From NCBI GenBank assembly GCA_023213395.1, contig CM041465.1, positions 144,839,741 to 144,903,740 of the forward strand: DNA of 64,000 nt. The letters are read 5' to 3'. Both the position numbers and the translations under genes were made by a program. Positions 48,101-59,407 of this stretch are shown here, piece by piece (positions within the stretch are counted from its first letter, which is position 1; each line of letters begins with the position of its first letter). The notes beneath the pieces are model-generated. The model worked only from the letters and a program-made list of their open reading frames with translations, did no database searches and was not told the origin of the DNA. This stretch comes from Cycas panzhihuaensis (lineage: Eukaryota; Cycadophyta).

Positions 48101-48536
48101 AGATGGGTGTAGGGCTGGTGTGCCCCTCAATATCAAAAAATAAAAATAAAAAAAATAATAAGTAAAGAAAATAACATATTTACAGAATGGTGATGCGGTT
48201 TATAAAACTATCAAGAAGACTAAAGTTTAAAGTAAAAATTCTCACTAATGGAGAGACAAAAACTCAAACAATTTTCACTACTAGGTAGACAATTTAATCT
48301 TGACCAGAACAGGTGGTCATATGATATAGTTTTGATCGATGATTGAGAAGCTAGAATCAAATGAAGTCAGGCAGATAACGCAGGGTAAAATGAGCAGATA
48401 CGTATAAAAGAAATTCAATAATATAGATAATAGTTTTATATAGTTTTACCTTAGATAAATCACTATATAAAATACACACCAAATTATATGAAATAATAGT
48501 CGTGAGTCTCAAACTTGAACGCTTGCTTGAACACTC
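45151..48536 (-). other. Copia2 long 5' leader, about 3.4 kb
   Basis: No gag, pol or further LTR pair was found between the primer site and gag. On the plus strand it is A-rich at 45700-47000. The segment 45340-45720 is more GC-rich and has the only frame of note (45353-45544, minus, 63 codons), which shows no motif. A second insertion inside it cannot be excluded but has no visible ends. Confidence 0.6.
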
Positions 48537-48548
48537 ACTTTGATATCA
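48537..48548 (-). other. Copia2 primer binding site
   Basis: Minus-strand TGATATCAAAGT, like TGGTATCAGAGC with transitions, two bases from the LTR. Confidence 0.75.
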
Positions 48549-48550
48549 AA

Positions 48551-48863
48551 TGTTGGATTGAGGAGTAGAGTGGGCTGGACAAAGTCACGTTTCCATCATA
48601 AAGAGTTAATAGCATTCCGTTAATTTTTTTGCGTTGTTAAAAAGCATCAGGGAAGTATTCCCCTTAAATATATAGTTTTGGGGAGGCGGTGGACTGCCTC
48701 AACCCAACGTTAGTCCAAAATAATTAAAAAATAAATAAAATAATACATAATAGATACCTAGTCGGTTGTTAGTGGCTATATGGCAGCTCTTGGTAGCTCA
48801 AGGTGCCTTTTGGGGGCCCAAGGTTGGCTTGCATGTCTTTTAACAATGGGCATTATCCCAACA
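48551..48863 (-). repeat. Copia2 5' LTR
   Basis: 313 bp, TGTTGGATTGAGG to ATTATCCCAACA, followed by TSD AATTA. Confidence 0.93.
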
Positions 48864-48868
48864 AATTA

Positions 48869-49170
48869 TTTAATATTTCAACTAAATCACCTCTAACATA
48901 CAACCAAGATAAGACTGTGTTATATATACAGAACTTACATTGTCTTAATTATCATAATTATTTTACATTACTATTAATCAATTATTATCAAATAAGTCAT
49001 TTATCATATATATTTTTATTTATTGATACAATAAACAAATATTGAGTGTTCTAAATCCAAGTTGTGGAAATGAGAAGATACAATTGTGGTGGTTATAATC
49101 CACCATTAAATATTTCTATACACATTACCTCCAATAGTTTATTACTATATTAAGTCACCATTCACTTTAT
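48869..49170. other. Spacer between copia2 and element E, no gene seen
   Basis: About 300 bp of AT-rich sequence. No motif or repeat partner found. Confidence 0.5.
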
Positions 49171-49487
49171 TATAAGCCTAAATATATTAATATGAAGTCA
49201 ACTCCAAATAGGCATGTGAAGTTAATCTTAAGAGAGAGAATAAATGTCAATTTTTCAGAGAGAGAATAAATAGGCCCCAACGTATGGCTATAAGTAAGGG
49301 AGTTTTAATCATTTATCATCTTCTTTTGAAATATTATTTATTTTATTGAAACAATGGCCTAAATCCATTATCGCACTATGGTACCTTAACAGGATCCCCT
49401 CGCCTGAAAGAGGACTACTATTATAAGAAACTCATCTAATATTTTATATTTTTTGAATTATTATTCTTTTATAAATAAGATATTATA
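49171..49487 (+). repeat. Element E 5' LTR
   Basis: About 317 bp, starting TATAAGCCTAA against TGCAAGCCTAA in the right copy. The right boundary is estimated from a TGGTTTCA stretch at 49488 that may be the primer site. Confidence 0.65.
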
Positions 49488-51544
49488 TGGTTTCACTTTG
49501 ATATGATGATATGTTATTGAATGTATACTATTATAAGTTATGGGTTTCGCCATAATTAATATTAGAGCATAAGTTTGACTAATTAGGGTTTTATCAAATA
49601 TTTATGATTTTGAAGGTATAAATGACTAAGTTTGGAGAAAACGAAGATATATTTGAGATGATCAGACTTGTGTTATAAATTTTAAGTGGTTATATTATAG
49701 GGTTTAGAGTAGAATTACAAAAGTTATAAGGGTTTTAATATTGACCTGATATCCATCATCATCTGTATGGTAGAAAATTTACTACAACAACTTTAAATGG
49801 CTATAACAGGGGCTACAAGTATTCAATTGACCTCAAAACTTTTCTGAATAAGTGTGTCTTAAAGTCTACTTTTTGTTGGAAGTCATTTTAATTTAATTAG
49901 ATATCATAATAAGAAGTTATTGTCATTTTAGTAATAGGTACTACTATAGTCTCCAAAATCCTAAATTTTGATCCACTTTAAAGGGGATAGAACTTCTGCT
50001 ATAAATATTAGAGTTCAATTTTGTCATTCATAGGCCTTGAAAATAAACTATTTCATGAGTATATTTTATAAATATTTATAAGAGAAATTACTATCTAAAG
50101 TTACACAAAGGAAAAAAAGGAACCAATAGTTAGTGTAGATTGAGCCATTTGAGATGGATAATGTGTACAATGTCCTAGAAATATTAGAAGATTTACCAAA
50201 AGATGTTGAAATATTCCTTATAAAATTGAGGGGATCTCATATAAAAATGACCTAAAAAGGGAAATTAGAGAAGAACCAACACAAGTGCATAAACAATATA
50301 AGAATGTTGATGCAAGTAGAGCCTATCTGTGAGGAAATAGAAATCCAAGAAGAAATATCATGACACTATACTTCAAATGATGAAAATTTTATGATGGAGC
50401 AACATGAATTTATTAATGAGTAATTCAAAGAGGATTCGATGGAGATAGAAGAATCTAAGAAAGATTCTAAATAATCAAGTGAATCATTCAAACTAGTTCT
50501 TAATCCTATTTTGCACATGTCCATTTCTATCTCAGTTTTATTATTCCGATTAATTTTCCTCACTGAATTACTTTAAAAGGTCCTCCAATGCATGTCCAAA
50601 AATATTCCATCATTGAATTTCTTGGTTCTCAATTTCTTGTAGGTGAAATCTCAATTCCACTTTAGTTCAATCATTTAGGTCCCAATTTCCACCTTATTTC
50701 ATCTATTATAAAGCCTTCTTCTATACCCTTCCTAGGATCCCTATCAAAACCCCTTTTCTATAAAGATTATCTAGACTAATTCCATGTCCATTCCCTATAA
50801 AATCATTATCTTGTAAGATTGCTTATCACTTCTATAATATTCATTCTTCCTTTTCTATTACATTTTTTTTCCACAGATCATCCCTTTATCTATTACTCCC
50901 ATAAGATCTCTAGTTGTCCAACTAATTCCTTACGCATCATAACCCTTGTGTGTACCCTATATTGAAATAATTTCTAAATCAGATATACTTTTTAATGTAT
51001 ATTTCCTATATCCCTACTTCCCGCATATACAAAATACTTATCGATCACCTCACCAACCCCCACCTTTTCCTTATTACCCAAATTTTCCTACTATATATTT
51101 TGTATTCAGAAAGAATACATATTATGTGACTATCATATCTATTCTTACCACCTTGTTCTTATTCTCTACATATGACCTATTTTTATTTTATAAAACATTC
51201 TTAGCATTCATAACCCCCTACCTCTTTCCCTCATCTACTCCAATAAAATCCTCCTTTCAAAGTTAGTAGCTTATAGACAAAAATGTACAAAAAGAAAACA
51301 AGTTTTCAACCATATGCCATCAAAACTACACAGGTCCCAAGATCAATTTTATACATGAGGGGTTATAAAATTCATAATGTGCCAGATACAAATAATTACA
51401 TGCATAGCAGGGATGGACCAAATTTTTATGACATGTAGGTTTTAATTGGTAGTGGATAAAGACTATGTAGAAGTTGGCTCTAAGTGATTCCTCATGCAGT
51501 ATTTATACTTTGAGTATGAAATATTTTAAGAAAAGGGTGGTTGT
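49488..51544 (+). pseudogene. Element E interior, unknown coding remnant
   Basis: In the plus strand, 50147-50270 reads EMDNVYNVLEILEDLPKDVE, and 50320-50580 has an acidic, Ser/Glu-rich run (EIEIQEEIS, then MEIEESKKDSK) followed by a hydrophobic stretch. The frame 50946-51266 (106 codons) has a Pro/Tyr-rich part, SPHQPPPFPYYPNF, and a hydrophobic second half. I recognise none of these. They could be remains of a gag or of captured host sequence. Confidence 0.4.
51530..51544 (+). other. Element E polypurine tract
   Basis: AAGAAAAGGGTGGTTG lies directly before the right LTR start TGCAAGCC. Confidence 0.6.
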
Positions 51545-51830
51545 TGCAAGCCTAATTATTAATGTAAATTTGACTCTAAATAGGCATGTGAAGTCAGTTT
51601 TTAGAGAGAGAATAAAATGTTAATTTTTTAAAGAGATAATAAATAAGGCCCAACTTATAACTATACATAATGAAGCTTTAATCATTTATCATTATATTTT
51701 GAAATATTATTTGTCTTACTAGGATAATGGCCTAAATCCATTGTGGCACCACGTTCCCTTAAGAGGATCCCTTCACTTTGAAGAGGGTTATTATTTTGAG
51801 AAATTATTATGAACCTAAGAGGTTCAATAT
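51545..51830 (+). repeat. Element E 3' LTR, truncated by gypsy4
   Basis: 286 bp aligned with the left LTR up to about AAGAGGGTTATTATTT, after which similarity weakens and gypsy4 begins. Confidence 0.7.
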
Positions 51831-52110
51831 TGTAGCCATCAAAAGAAACTTGCACAATATACAAAAATATGATAAATAATAATAAAAATGTTATAGATAA
51901 TAGTTAAATAAATGTTATCTTTATTTGAGTTTAGAGCTCCTCCAAGGTAACATTATTGCCTGTAATTGCCTCCAAATAACCGAAGCTCTAAAAGAAATAA
52001 TCCATAATGTTTTAACAAATGATCTCCTACTCTTTCTATACTTTCACGAATGGGCCACTTCTAATGGACATGTCAATTTGCAAAGGGGTACATCCATTGG
52101 TTTCATAATA
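51831..52110 (-). repeat. Gypsy4 3' LTR
   Basis: It starts TGTAGCCATC, like gypsy1 TGTAGCGGAA. The end TTTCATAATA is followed by a polypurine tract, so the terminal CA was lost. No partner copy is in the window, so both limits are estimates. Confidence 0.55.
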
Positions 52111-52137
52111 AGTCTCCTCCTCCCCCTTCCCCCTAAA
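52111..52137 (-). other. Gypsy4 polypurine tract
   Basis: The minus strand has a long purine run (TTTTAGGGGGAAGGGGGAGG and a few more bases) next to the LTR. Confidence 0.75.
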
Positions 52138-53400
52138 ATAAGAATAATTTTACCCTCAAAGCATAACAACTTGCAAATTTTGTTGGTACCATGTTTCATC
52201 TTCTAGTTATATATTTAATGCCCATGCCCTTCTATTTGATGAAGTATTCTTTTATCTCTCTATTACACAACATTCTTATTCTTATCTACATTATTCCTTC
52301 TAGTTGTAAGATGTATAACCCTTCTTCATCTAACTCTAATAGAGTTATTTACATTATGACTTTATCTCCAACTTTACCCTTGAAATAGGATACATGGAAT
52401 ACATCATGAGCTTTTCCATTTGGAAACTATGGATGATAAGCCACTTCACCAATTTTCCTATGCACTTGGAAAGAGCTATAGAATTTTGGTTGTAGCTTCT
52501 ACTTCCTTAATTTATTTAATGAACCTTGTTTATAAGGTGGTAATCTTAAAAATACCCAATCTTTGGTGTTAAATTATCTTTCTATGCAATTCAAATCTTA
52601 TTGTTATTTTATCCTATTTATTATTATGTTTAAGTTATCTTTGAAGCTCATGAGGATATCTTCCATTTTTATCACCTGGTCATTAACTACTTAAACTCTA
52701 GATTGAGTAACCATATGGATTAAAGATGGTTGATAATACATATAAGAGAGCTTTGAATAGAGTCATTTGTACTACTATGTGATATGTAGTGCTATACCAC
52801 TATCCTACCAAATGTAATCAATAGTGTCAATGTGATTACTTTTATGAAGTAAAGTAATGAAAATACCCTTCTAGATATTTGTTAACTACTTTTGATTGAC
52901 TATCCATCCGAGGATAAAATATCACACTCATATTTATTTTAGTTCCAACTAGGGTAAACATTTGTTCCATAAATTACTTGTGAATTTGGGATCTCAATCA
53001 CTAATAATAACTTTAGAAAATCCATGTAATCAGTGGATCTCTTTCACAAAAATGTCTACTATTTAGCTTGCCTTAAAAGTTGATTATATCTCCCTAAAAT
53101 GAGCGTATTTCATAAGTTTGCTAATAATCACAAATATTACGTTATTGCCATCCAAATATAGTAAGTCTGTGATGAAATCCATAGATCTATCTTCTTATTT
53201 TCTTTTAGGCATATGTAGTAGCTAAAAAATGTCTGACATCTTAAATATTTGGAATATATTCCTATGGCAAGTATCACATTTAGCCATATACTAATGTACA
53301 CTACTTTTTATATTATTCTAAATAAAAGATTATATAGTATTTTTATAAGTATTATTTGTCTCCACATAACCAACTCTAGGGGTAGAATGATGCTCTTGAA
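52138..53400 (-). pseudogene. Gypsy4 integrase with C-terminal module
   Basis: The minus strand near 52330-52500 reads RKIGEVAYHP and KAHDVFHVSYFKGKVGDKVI, the GPY/F-type integrase end, and near 52971-53040 KEIH, a stop, LHGFSKVIISD, a stop, DPKFTS. The latter is the second catalytic Asp region, identical in layout to gypsy1 8775-8845. Stops abound. A chromodomain is expected at 52138-52300 but is not clear. Confidence 0.82.
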
Positions 53401-53867
53401 TGATTATATTTTTAAATGTTGAAGTGGAAGAAATATAAATTTTATCCTTATACTAGAGGATGTCATTTCTCCACTTAAACTTCTTATTTTAATTTGACAC
53501 ATTTTTAACTTATTAAATGATCTCTTGTGTGTGGATTTTTTGCATTTTCTTATTGTATACAAGTGATTTATATAGAGCCTAACACATACATAGCTTGAAG
53601 AATGACATCCTTGTTTCTTTAGATAGAGCATTTGTGACCACATTTTCTTCCCCATTTTTATAAACTATTTCAGAATCAAAAGATTGTAACTTATTGATCT
53701 AGTTATTTTAGAAAATATTTGAGGTTATCATAATCAGTGTTGATAATAAATTTATTGTTTATCAAGTAATGATAATATTTTATAATTTCTTAAATAATAT
53801 TTAATATTTCTTTTTTATAGATGTGGTGTAATTTCTCATATCCCTTAAATTTGTGACTTTTATAATT
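53401..53867 (-). pseudogene. Gypsy4 RNase H
   Basis: The minus strand at 53690-53810 reads INTDYDNLKYFLK, the gypsy1 TDHDSLKYFLR landmark. The frame 53404-53655 covers the following linker in a shifted frame. The sequence stops abruptly at the copia4 LTR (53868). Confidence 0.8.
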
Positions 53868-54064
53868 TGTTAGAAATTACAGACAAATAGATCATTTATA
53901 TACATAACAAGTATGAAATGAACAAGTACATAATAGAATTAATATGAGAAACCTCACAGTAGAAACCTACTACAACATATAGATTACATTGGTACAGAAT
54001 TGTTAAAATACAATGGACTTTAGATCCCTTTAAAAAAATCCATAAGTGCCTCAAATATTACAAT

Positions 54065-54375
54065 TGAAGGAATGATGGATCTAGGGAATAAATCACTCAC
54101 ATGCACACAATGGCAATGGAGAATGAAAAAAAGATGAAATAAGATATGAGAGTAAGCTTGGATGTGAGAATGAATAATTACTCCCTCCTTAAGATTTCGT
54201 CATTTATTATTGAGGGTGAGCATTAAGGTTAGGATTTTCCTACCTAATGATATGAACCCGAAATTACATCTAAATTTACATAAACTGCATTTCATTAAGA
54301 GACTAATGCTAATAATATATCCTAAGGTCACATAATTAATCTACACAAATGACCTTAATACATTAACCTCTTTCA
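54065..54375 (-). repeat. Copia3 3' LTR
   Basis: 311 bp, TGAAGGAATGATGG to ACCTCTTTCA. Its partner has the same length and most blocks, for example ATTACTCCCTCCTT. Confidence 0.93.
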
Positions 54376-54389
54376 ATCCTCCCTTTAAT
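54376..54389 (-). other. Copia3 polypurine tract
   Basis: Minus-strand TTAAAGGGAGGAT beside the LTR. Confidence 0.8.
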
Positions 54390-55400
54390 AGGGAAATGTC
54401 ATTTTTGAGAAAATCGATTCTATGAGGTCTTTATTTAAGCCTTATTATTACATTGAAATTCTAAATGACACTTTTGTGGGAAAACCCTCATGGAGAATAA
54501 AAACCCATGGACTTTCTAAGATCTATAGTCCCTTTTATAAATCAAAATAGCTAAGGTGGATCTTTGATATAGCCTGATAGCTAAGTAGCTTTAATGTGCA
54601 GCTTAATCTACTAAGTCTCCATATACCGTTTGGTTATCCCCTATGCCCTTTTGGGTTTTCACAGATTCTAATTTTCTAAAACTAGTATAACCCTTATCCT
54701 TCTGTACCTACATGCGATTTTCACAAATAGGATAGAGTAGAGACTTACTCTTATTCTTCCATGCCCACAAGAGGTTTTCGCGAAGAGAATAGAGTATGAT
54801 GATCATGTTGCTATCTTCATTGATCAATCAAAGATGGAGGCCCTAAGGCCAAGCTGTCTTCAGAACTGTTCAAACTTCACATTTTGTAGTAGTTTGGTGA
54901 AGATATCAACCACTTGATTTATTGTGGGGTAGTATTCCAGTTAAATTGTACCGTCATGAATAAGTTCTCTAATCCTGTGGACTTTCATACTTATGTGTTT
55001 GGTATGATCGTAAAATATAAGATTTTTTGCCATTCAGATTGTTGATTAATTATCCACATGAAGACCGATAGGACTTGTTTAGGTGATATTCAATGTTTCC
55101 AATAATTTTCTAAGTCATATTAGCTCCTTGTTGGTCTAAGAAGTAGCAATGTATTCAGCTTCGACAGTTGAATATACAACTATCTTTTACTACCTGGATC
55201 TCCATGATATTGGTGCTATTCCAAGAAATGTTACATACCCAGACATAGATCTTCCTGTATCTTTATCTCCTACAAAGTCAGAGTTTGTGTATGTAGAAAG
55301 CTTGAAGTCTGAATTAGGTTCATACAACAGACCATATTTGCTGGTCATCTTAAGGTATCTCAACACTCGCACTATTGCCTGCTAATGATTCTGCTTAGGA
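54390..55400 (-). pseudogene. Copia3 RNase H
   Basis: The frame 55190-55372 reads RVLRYLKMTSKYGLLYEPNS, then TYTNSDFVGDKDTGRSMSGY. This is the start of copia RNase H, where the family has GYxDADWAGD; the first catalytic Asp position reads N. The rest towards 54800 continues with stops. 54390-54800 is mostly the 3' untranslated part. Confidence 0.85.
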
Positions 55401-56340
55401 TTTGTCATGTAACGAGCAAGAATACTGACAAAGTGTGCAATATCTGGCCTTACATTGGTAGTGTAGATGAGACTACCTACAAGTTTCTTGTAGAGTATTA
55501 CGTCTGCCTCCCTAGTGTCACCTTCAACTAAGAGTTTGGTATTAAGGTCCATAAGTAACATAACTGGTCGAGCATCTTCTAACTGAAACTTAGTTAGAAG
55601 ATCGTTGATGTATTTTTCTTGGCAGAGGAAGATTTTTCCATTATTTTATGTTACTTCAATTCTTAAGTAATATTTCATCAAATCAAGGCTAGACAATTAG
55701 AACGTTTTGCCAAGGTCCTTTTTCAACTAGCTTATTGCTTGTTCACTATTACCCATTACCCATTACCAGCATATCATCCACAAAGATTATGAGATAAGTG
55801 ACTTTATCCTTATGGCATTTGATGAATAATGTTGCATCAATATCTTGGTAGTCACAAATCTCGTATCCAAGTTGCCTCATTCTTTCAGATAATTTGGCAA
55901 ACCAAGCACGAGGGGCTTGTTTAAGGTCATACAAGGACTTTCTGAGCTTGCAAATCTTATGCTCTTGACCTTCAATCTTATATCCTTTTGGCTAAGCCAT
56001 ATAAATTTCTTTTTCAAAATCTCCATTGAGAAACACGGTTTTAATATCAAGTTGGTGGATTTTCTAACCCTGTTGAGCAGCCAAGGCTACAAGAGTTCTA
56101 ATTGTAGGCTGTAAAGACTTTAGTGTAGTCGATGCCTTTCCTTTATGTAAATACTTTAGCTACCAACATCGCCTTGTGTTTTTCAAGGGTACCATTTGAT
56201 CTATATTTATTTTTGAACACTCATTTATTTTGAACTACCTTTCTTCTAAGTGGTAGATCAACGAGCTCCTATGTACCATTCTTGATAAGAGATTGGTACT
56301 CTTCGTTCATGGCATTTCTCTAAACTGTATGTTTTACAGC
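55401..56340 (-). pseudogene. Copia3 reverse transcriptase
   Basis: The frame 55749-55934 has MYDLKQAPRAWFAKLSERMR and then YLIIFVDDMLVMG, with the catalytic FVDD intact. The upstream fingers (to about 56340) are recognisable as WELVDLP-like pieces near 56270 but broken. Downstream, toward 55401, are the thumb and the VGSLIYTT-like linker, also broken. Confidence 0.88.
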
Positions 56341-56944
56341 TTCTTGGTACGTTAGGGGCTCTTCATTAAGAGTAAGATGCAGTTCTGTTGATTCAAGCTC
56401 AGCATATAATAATTCCTATATCCTTACTCTATGGGTACTTCGAGTGCTAATTTTTCCCACCTCATCTAGTCGTATGTCCTTATTGAGTTGGCAGGCTTCT
56501 CAAGATCCTCGACTTGGGAATGAAGTCCTCATTTCCTCAACTTCTTAGTTCTTATCTTGTTCATTGAAATGATTATTTTGTAAGGAGGATGTTGATGCAC
56601 CTGAGGAAGATAATCCTTCTACCACTATTTTGCCTTTGTCGACTGAAGGTGGAGAGGATGGTTCTTTTATAATGACTTTGCCTTAGTTAACTTTGCTATC
56701 TTTAAATGATGGTGTTATATGTACACTCATCAGTTTAGAGTCACAATTTGTATCCTCCAAGGCTCTATTATCAACTTCCAATATTTGGAGTAATTTATGT
56801 CTATCCCTCCCCCCCAAATTTTAGAATCTAAACATCATACTTGATAACACGATTATAGCAACGTGACGGTACTTTGGAGTCTAGTTTAAGTAATTGATCC
56901 TCTGTCTCCACAAAAATAACATCTCTAGTAATGATGCTTTTTTA
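56341..56944 (-). pseudogene. Copia3 integrase-reverse transcriptase linker
   Basis: A variable Ser/Glu-rich region is expected here. Minus-strand pieces are compatible with that (56560-56660), but no motif is firm. Confidence 0.6.
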
Positions 56945-57800
56945 TTATGAAGGTATGAAGACCTTATACCTTTTCTTATCTATAGGGTATTTAACAAAGA
57001 TGCCTTTAAGTGCTCTTGGCTGGAGTTTATTTTGATCTGCATCCAGAATGTGGGCATAGCATGTAGAGCCAAAAAATTTGAAGTAGTGAATAATAGGGGC
57101 TTGTCTTGACCACTTTTTATTAGGTGATTGTACTTCCTTTGATGGGTTAACAACATTGATATAATAAATAGTTGTCCAGATAGCTTTGGCCCATAGGTAG
57201 GTAGGTACATTTTTGTATATCAACATAGCCCGAGCCATGTTCATGATTATCCTGTTCATGCACTTGACAACTCCATTTTGTTGTGGGATACTTGCTATTG
57301 TTGTTTGATGCTTGATGCCATTATTTTGAAGGTAGCTTTCAAACTCATTTGAGGTATATTCGCTACCATTATCAGTTCGAAGACATTTGAGTTGATAACC
57401 TGACTCTTTTTCAGTGAGAACTTTGAATTCTTTGAATACACGTAAGGTTTCATCTTTCTTGTGTAAAAAAGCTACCTATACTTTTCTAGCAAAATCATCA
57501 ATAAAAGAGATGTAATATAACTTGCCCTTCAATGAAGGAATGGGCATTGGCCTGCACAAATCAGAGTGTACTAATTGTAATGGATGGCTTGATTTCCTTT
57601 GACTTTTGGGAAAGGGTTGTCGATGAGATTTGGTAATGATGTAAGCTTCATATTTAAAGGGCTTAGAGGAGAACTTTGGAAGATTTGGAAGAGTATTAGA
57701 AAGATCTCTAAGTCTATCAATATGAACATGGCCCATGCAGGCATGCTAAAGAGCTTTTAGTGACAATGTTGGGTGGTCAAGATGGAATTAAATGTAAATT
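56945..57800 (-). pseudogene. Copia3 integrase
   Basis: The frame 57476-57736 includes QLVHSDLCRPMPIPSLKGKL (first catalytic Asp) and YYISFIDDFARKV. Near 57350-57400 comes LRTDNGSEY (second Asp). The Glu block, usually NGVAERMNR, reads NGVVKCMNR at about 57255-57285, so the catalytic Glu is Lys. The frame 56945-57259 continues with YLWAKAIWTTIYYIN and FFGSTCYAHI. Zinc-binding residues lie near 57730, where MGHVHIDRL matches the MGHxxxxRL block. Confidence 0.92.
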
Positions 57801-58215
57801 TATCATCAGCATAAGGGCTTTGGGCACAATGGGCTTCAAAATATGGAGAGTCATTTAGTCGAAAGAGTTTACCAGAGAGATGTCCAGTCAAAACTACCTA
57901 ATTAGTTGGAGGGCGAATGACTTGGAGAGTCTGGTCATTTACGGTTACACTCAGATAAAATCCATGAGAGACAAGTGTAGATAAGGAGAGTAGGTTTTGT
58001 TTGAGATTGGGTATGTACAAGACATCAAGCAATGTAAAATCTTCTAGGCCTAGGAGTTTCAAGCGAATGTTAACAATTCCTTCAACATATTGTTGTGATT
58101 TATCATCCATGTGAACAACTACTTAAACATTTAAGTCAAATGTCTGATATAGATTGTGATTGTACGTTATATGTTGAGTTGCTCCTATGTCCATGATCCA
58201 TTGTCCATCGATTGA
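57801..58215 (-). pseudogene. Copia3 protease
   Basis: Near 58150-58210 the minus strand reads WIMDIGATQHITYN, against WILDSGATxHI in the family, so the Ser after the catalytic Asp is Ile. The frame 57898-58110 goes on with LLDVLYIPNLKQNLLSLSTL and VSHGF, diagnostic of copia protease. Confidence 0.9.
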
Positions 58216-59407
58216 ATCCACACTATTGGCAATTCTAATAGGGCTTGGAATTAGTGAAAGGAATTCACAAGTGATATACATTGAGCTTCAAAGTATCTCT
58301 TTGGTTGATCAATGGCATTTGATGCTGAAGATCCCTCAATTCTTTGAATGTGTGCTTGTACAAAACCTGCACCACTAGAGGATTTTTTATAAGTTTCTTC
58401 AATATTATGAGCTCCATGTTTTGGTTGGAACTTGGCTAACTTATAAGTGGCAGTTCTGTACTCTTTTGTTAAGTGTCCTTTATAGTTACACCGATCATAC
58501 ATAATAGTTTGATTACCAGTCCCTGAAGAGGTATTAGTTTGACGTGACTGTCTTTCTCTTTGTTGAGGTGGCCCTTGGCCTTGAGACTGTCGAGGTTATA
58601 ACTGAGGGTTTGATTAACCTTGTGGATGATTTTCCATGTTTTTTCCTCTTTCTCTTGCTAGGTTATTTCCTCTACCACGAGACGGACCTTGATTTCTTGT
58701 GTAATAAACTTCTTCTTCTACCTCAAAGGCTACATCTGGAAGAGAGTCAGAGGCTACACAATTCATATCAAAGGTCTTGTCAAATTCTATGAACTTATCA
58801 GTAAGTACTTCAAAGTTGAGTGTCTTCAATGTTCCACTAGATTGAAGATAACACTGAAGACTTCCAAGCAAGTTTTATAATCAGGAACATGTAGACATTA
58901 CTAGATCAAAAATATCCAAGTGATACATTGGGTCTTAAAATCTTTACCAATTGCCTGTTTGATTAGTCGAAGGAGATTTATTGTCTCATGAGCTTGTCCC
59001 TTTTGCATTTTTAATTTGTTCATTTTCAGAACAAGATAAATAAATTCCAAATCTGATTTGGTATCAAAGTTCTTCTTGAGAACTTCAAGGACCTTCTGGG
59101 CTATATCATGTTGCTCTTCATTAATCAAGTGGTACAAGGAGTGATCAGTGACCAACAAAATTCCTGCATGAATATTTTTATCATCTATATCTCATTGTAG
59201 TTTGGTTGTAGCATCTATAGGAGCTGTTGGGGCAGATCCACCAAAAGAAGGTGTTGTAGCTGGAGCTGGTATACTGGGTGTAGGCTGCAAATTGACTCTC
59301 CAATGGCCTTCATACTTTGTAACATTTTTAACTCTAGTATACCACAGATCCTAATTTTTTTTGCCTTTCAATATGCAGTTAACATTCTTCTTGAATTGAG
59401 ATGACAT
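58216..59407 (-). pseudogene. Copia3 gag
   Basis: The start ATG is at 59405-59407, with MSSQFKKNVNCILKGKKN, then a stop where Trp is expected. The frame 58901-59158 has DIAQKVLEVLKKNFDTKSDL and LIKQAIGKDFKTQCI, typical of the gag centre. The knuckle near 58470-58505 reads YDRCNYKGHLTKEY, with two of its Cys ligands changed. Confidence 0.88.

Larger units (their letters stand above)
40596..48863 (-). mobile_element. Copia2: structurally complete Ty1/copia element with long leader
   Basis: LTRs 40596-40908 and 48551-48863 are both 313 bp. The TSD AATTA is exact at 40591-40595 and 48864-48868. Polypurine tract, RNase H, reverse transcriptase, integrase, pre-integrase, gag, a leader of about 3.4 kb and primer site follow from left to right on the minus strand. 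At 8268 bp it is longer than typical copia elements because of the leader. The frames have stops but some long pieces (178 codons of reverse transcriptase) survive. Confidence 0.95.
49171..51830 (+). mobile_element. Element E: short LTR retrotransposon without pol
   Basis: The left LTR (49171-49487) and the interrupted right LTR (51545-51830) share AAATAGGCATGTGAAGT, GAGAGAGAATAAA, ATGGCCTAAATCCATT and more, in order. A purine-rich tract before 51545 and the parallel orientation indicate the plus strand. The interior of about 2 kb has no reverse transcriptase or integrase, so it is a non-autonomous (LARD or large TRIM-like) element. Gypsy4 interrupts its right LTR, so the right end and TSD lie beyond the window. 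Confidence 0.75.
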
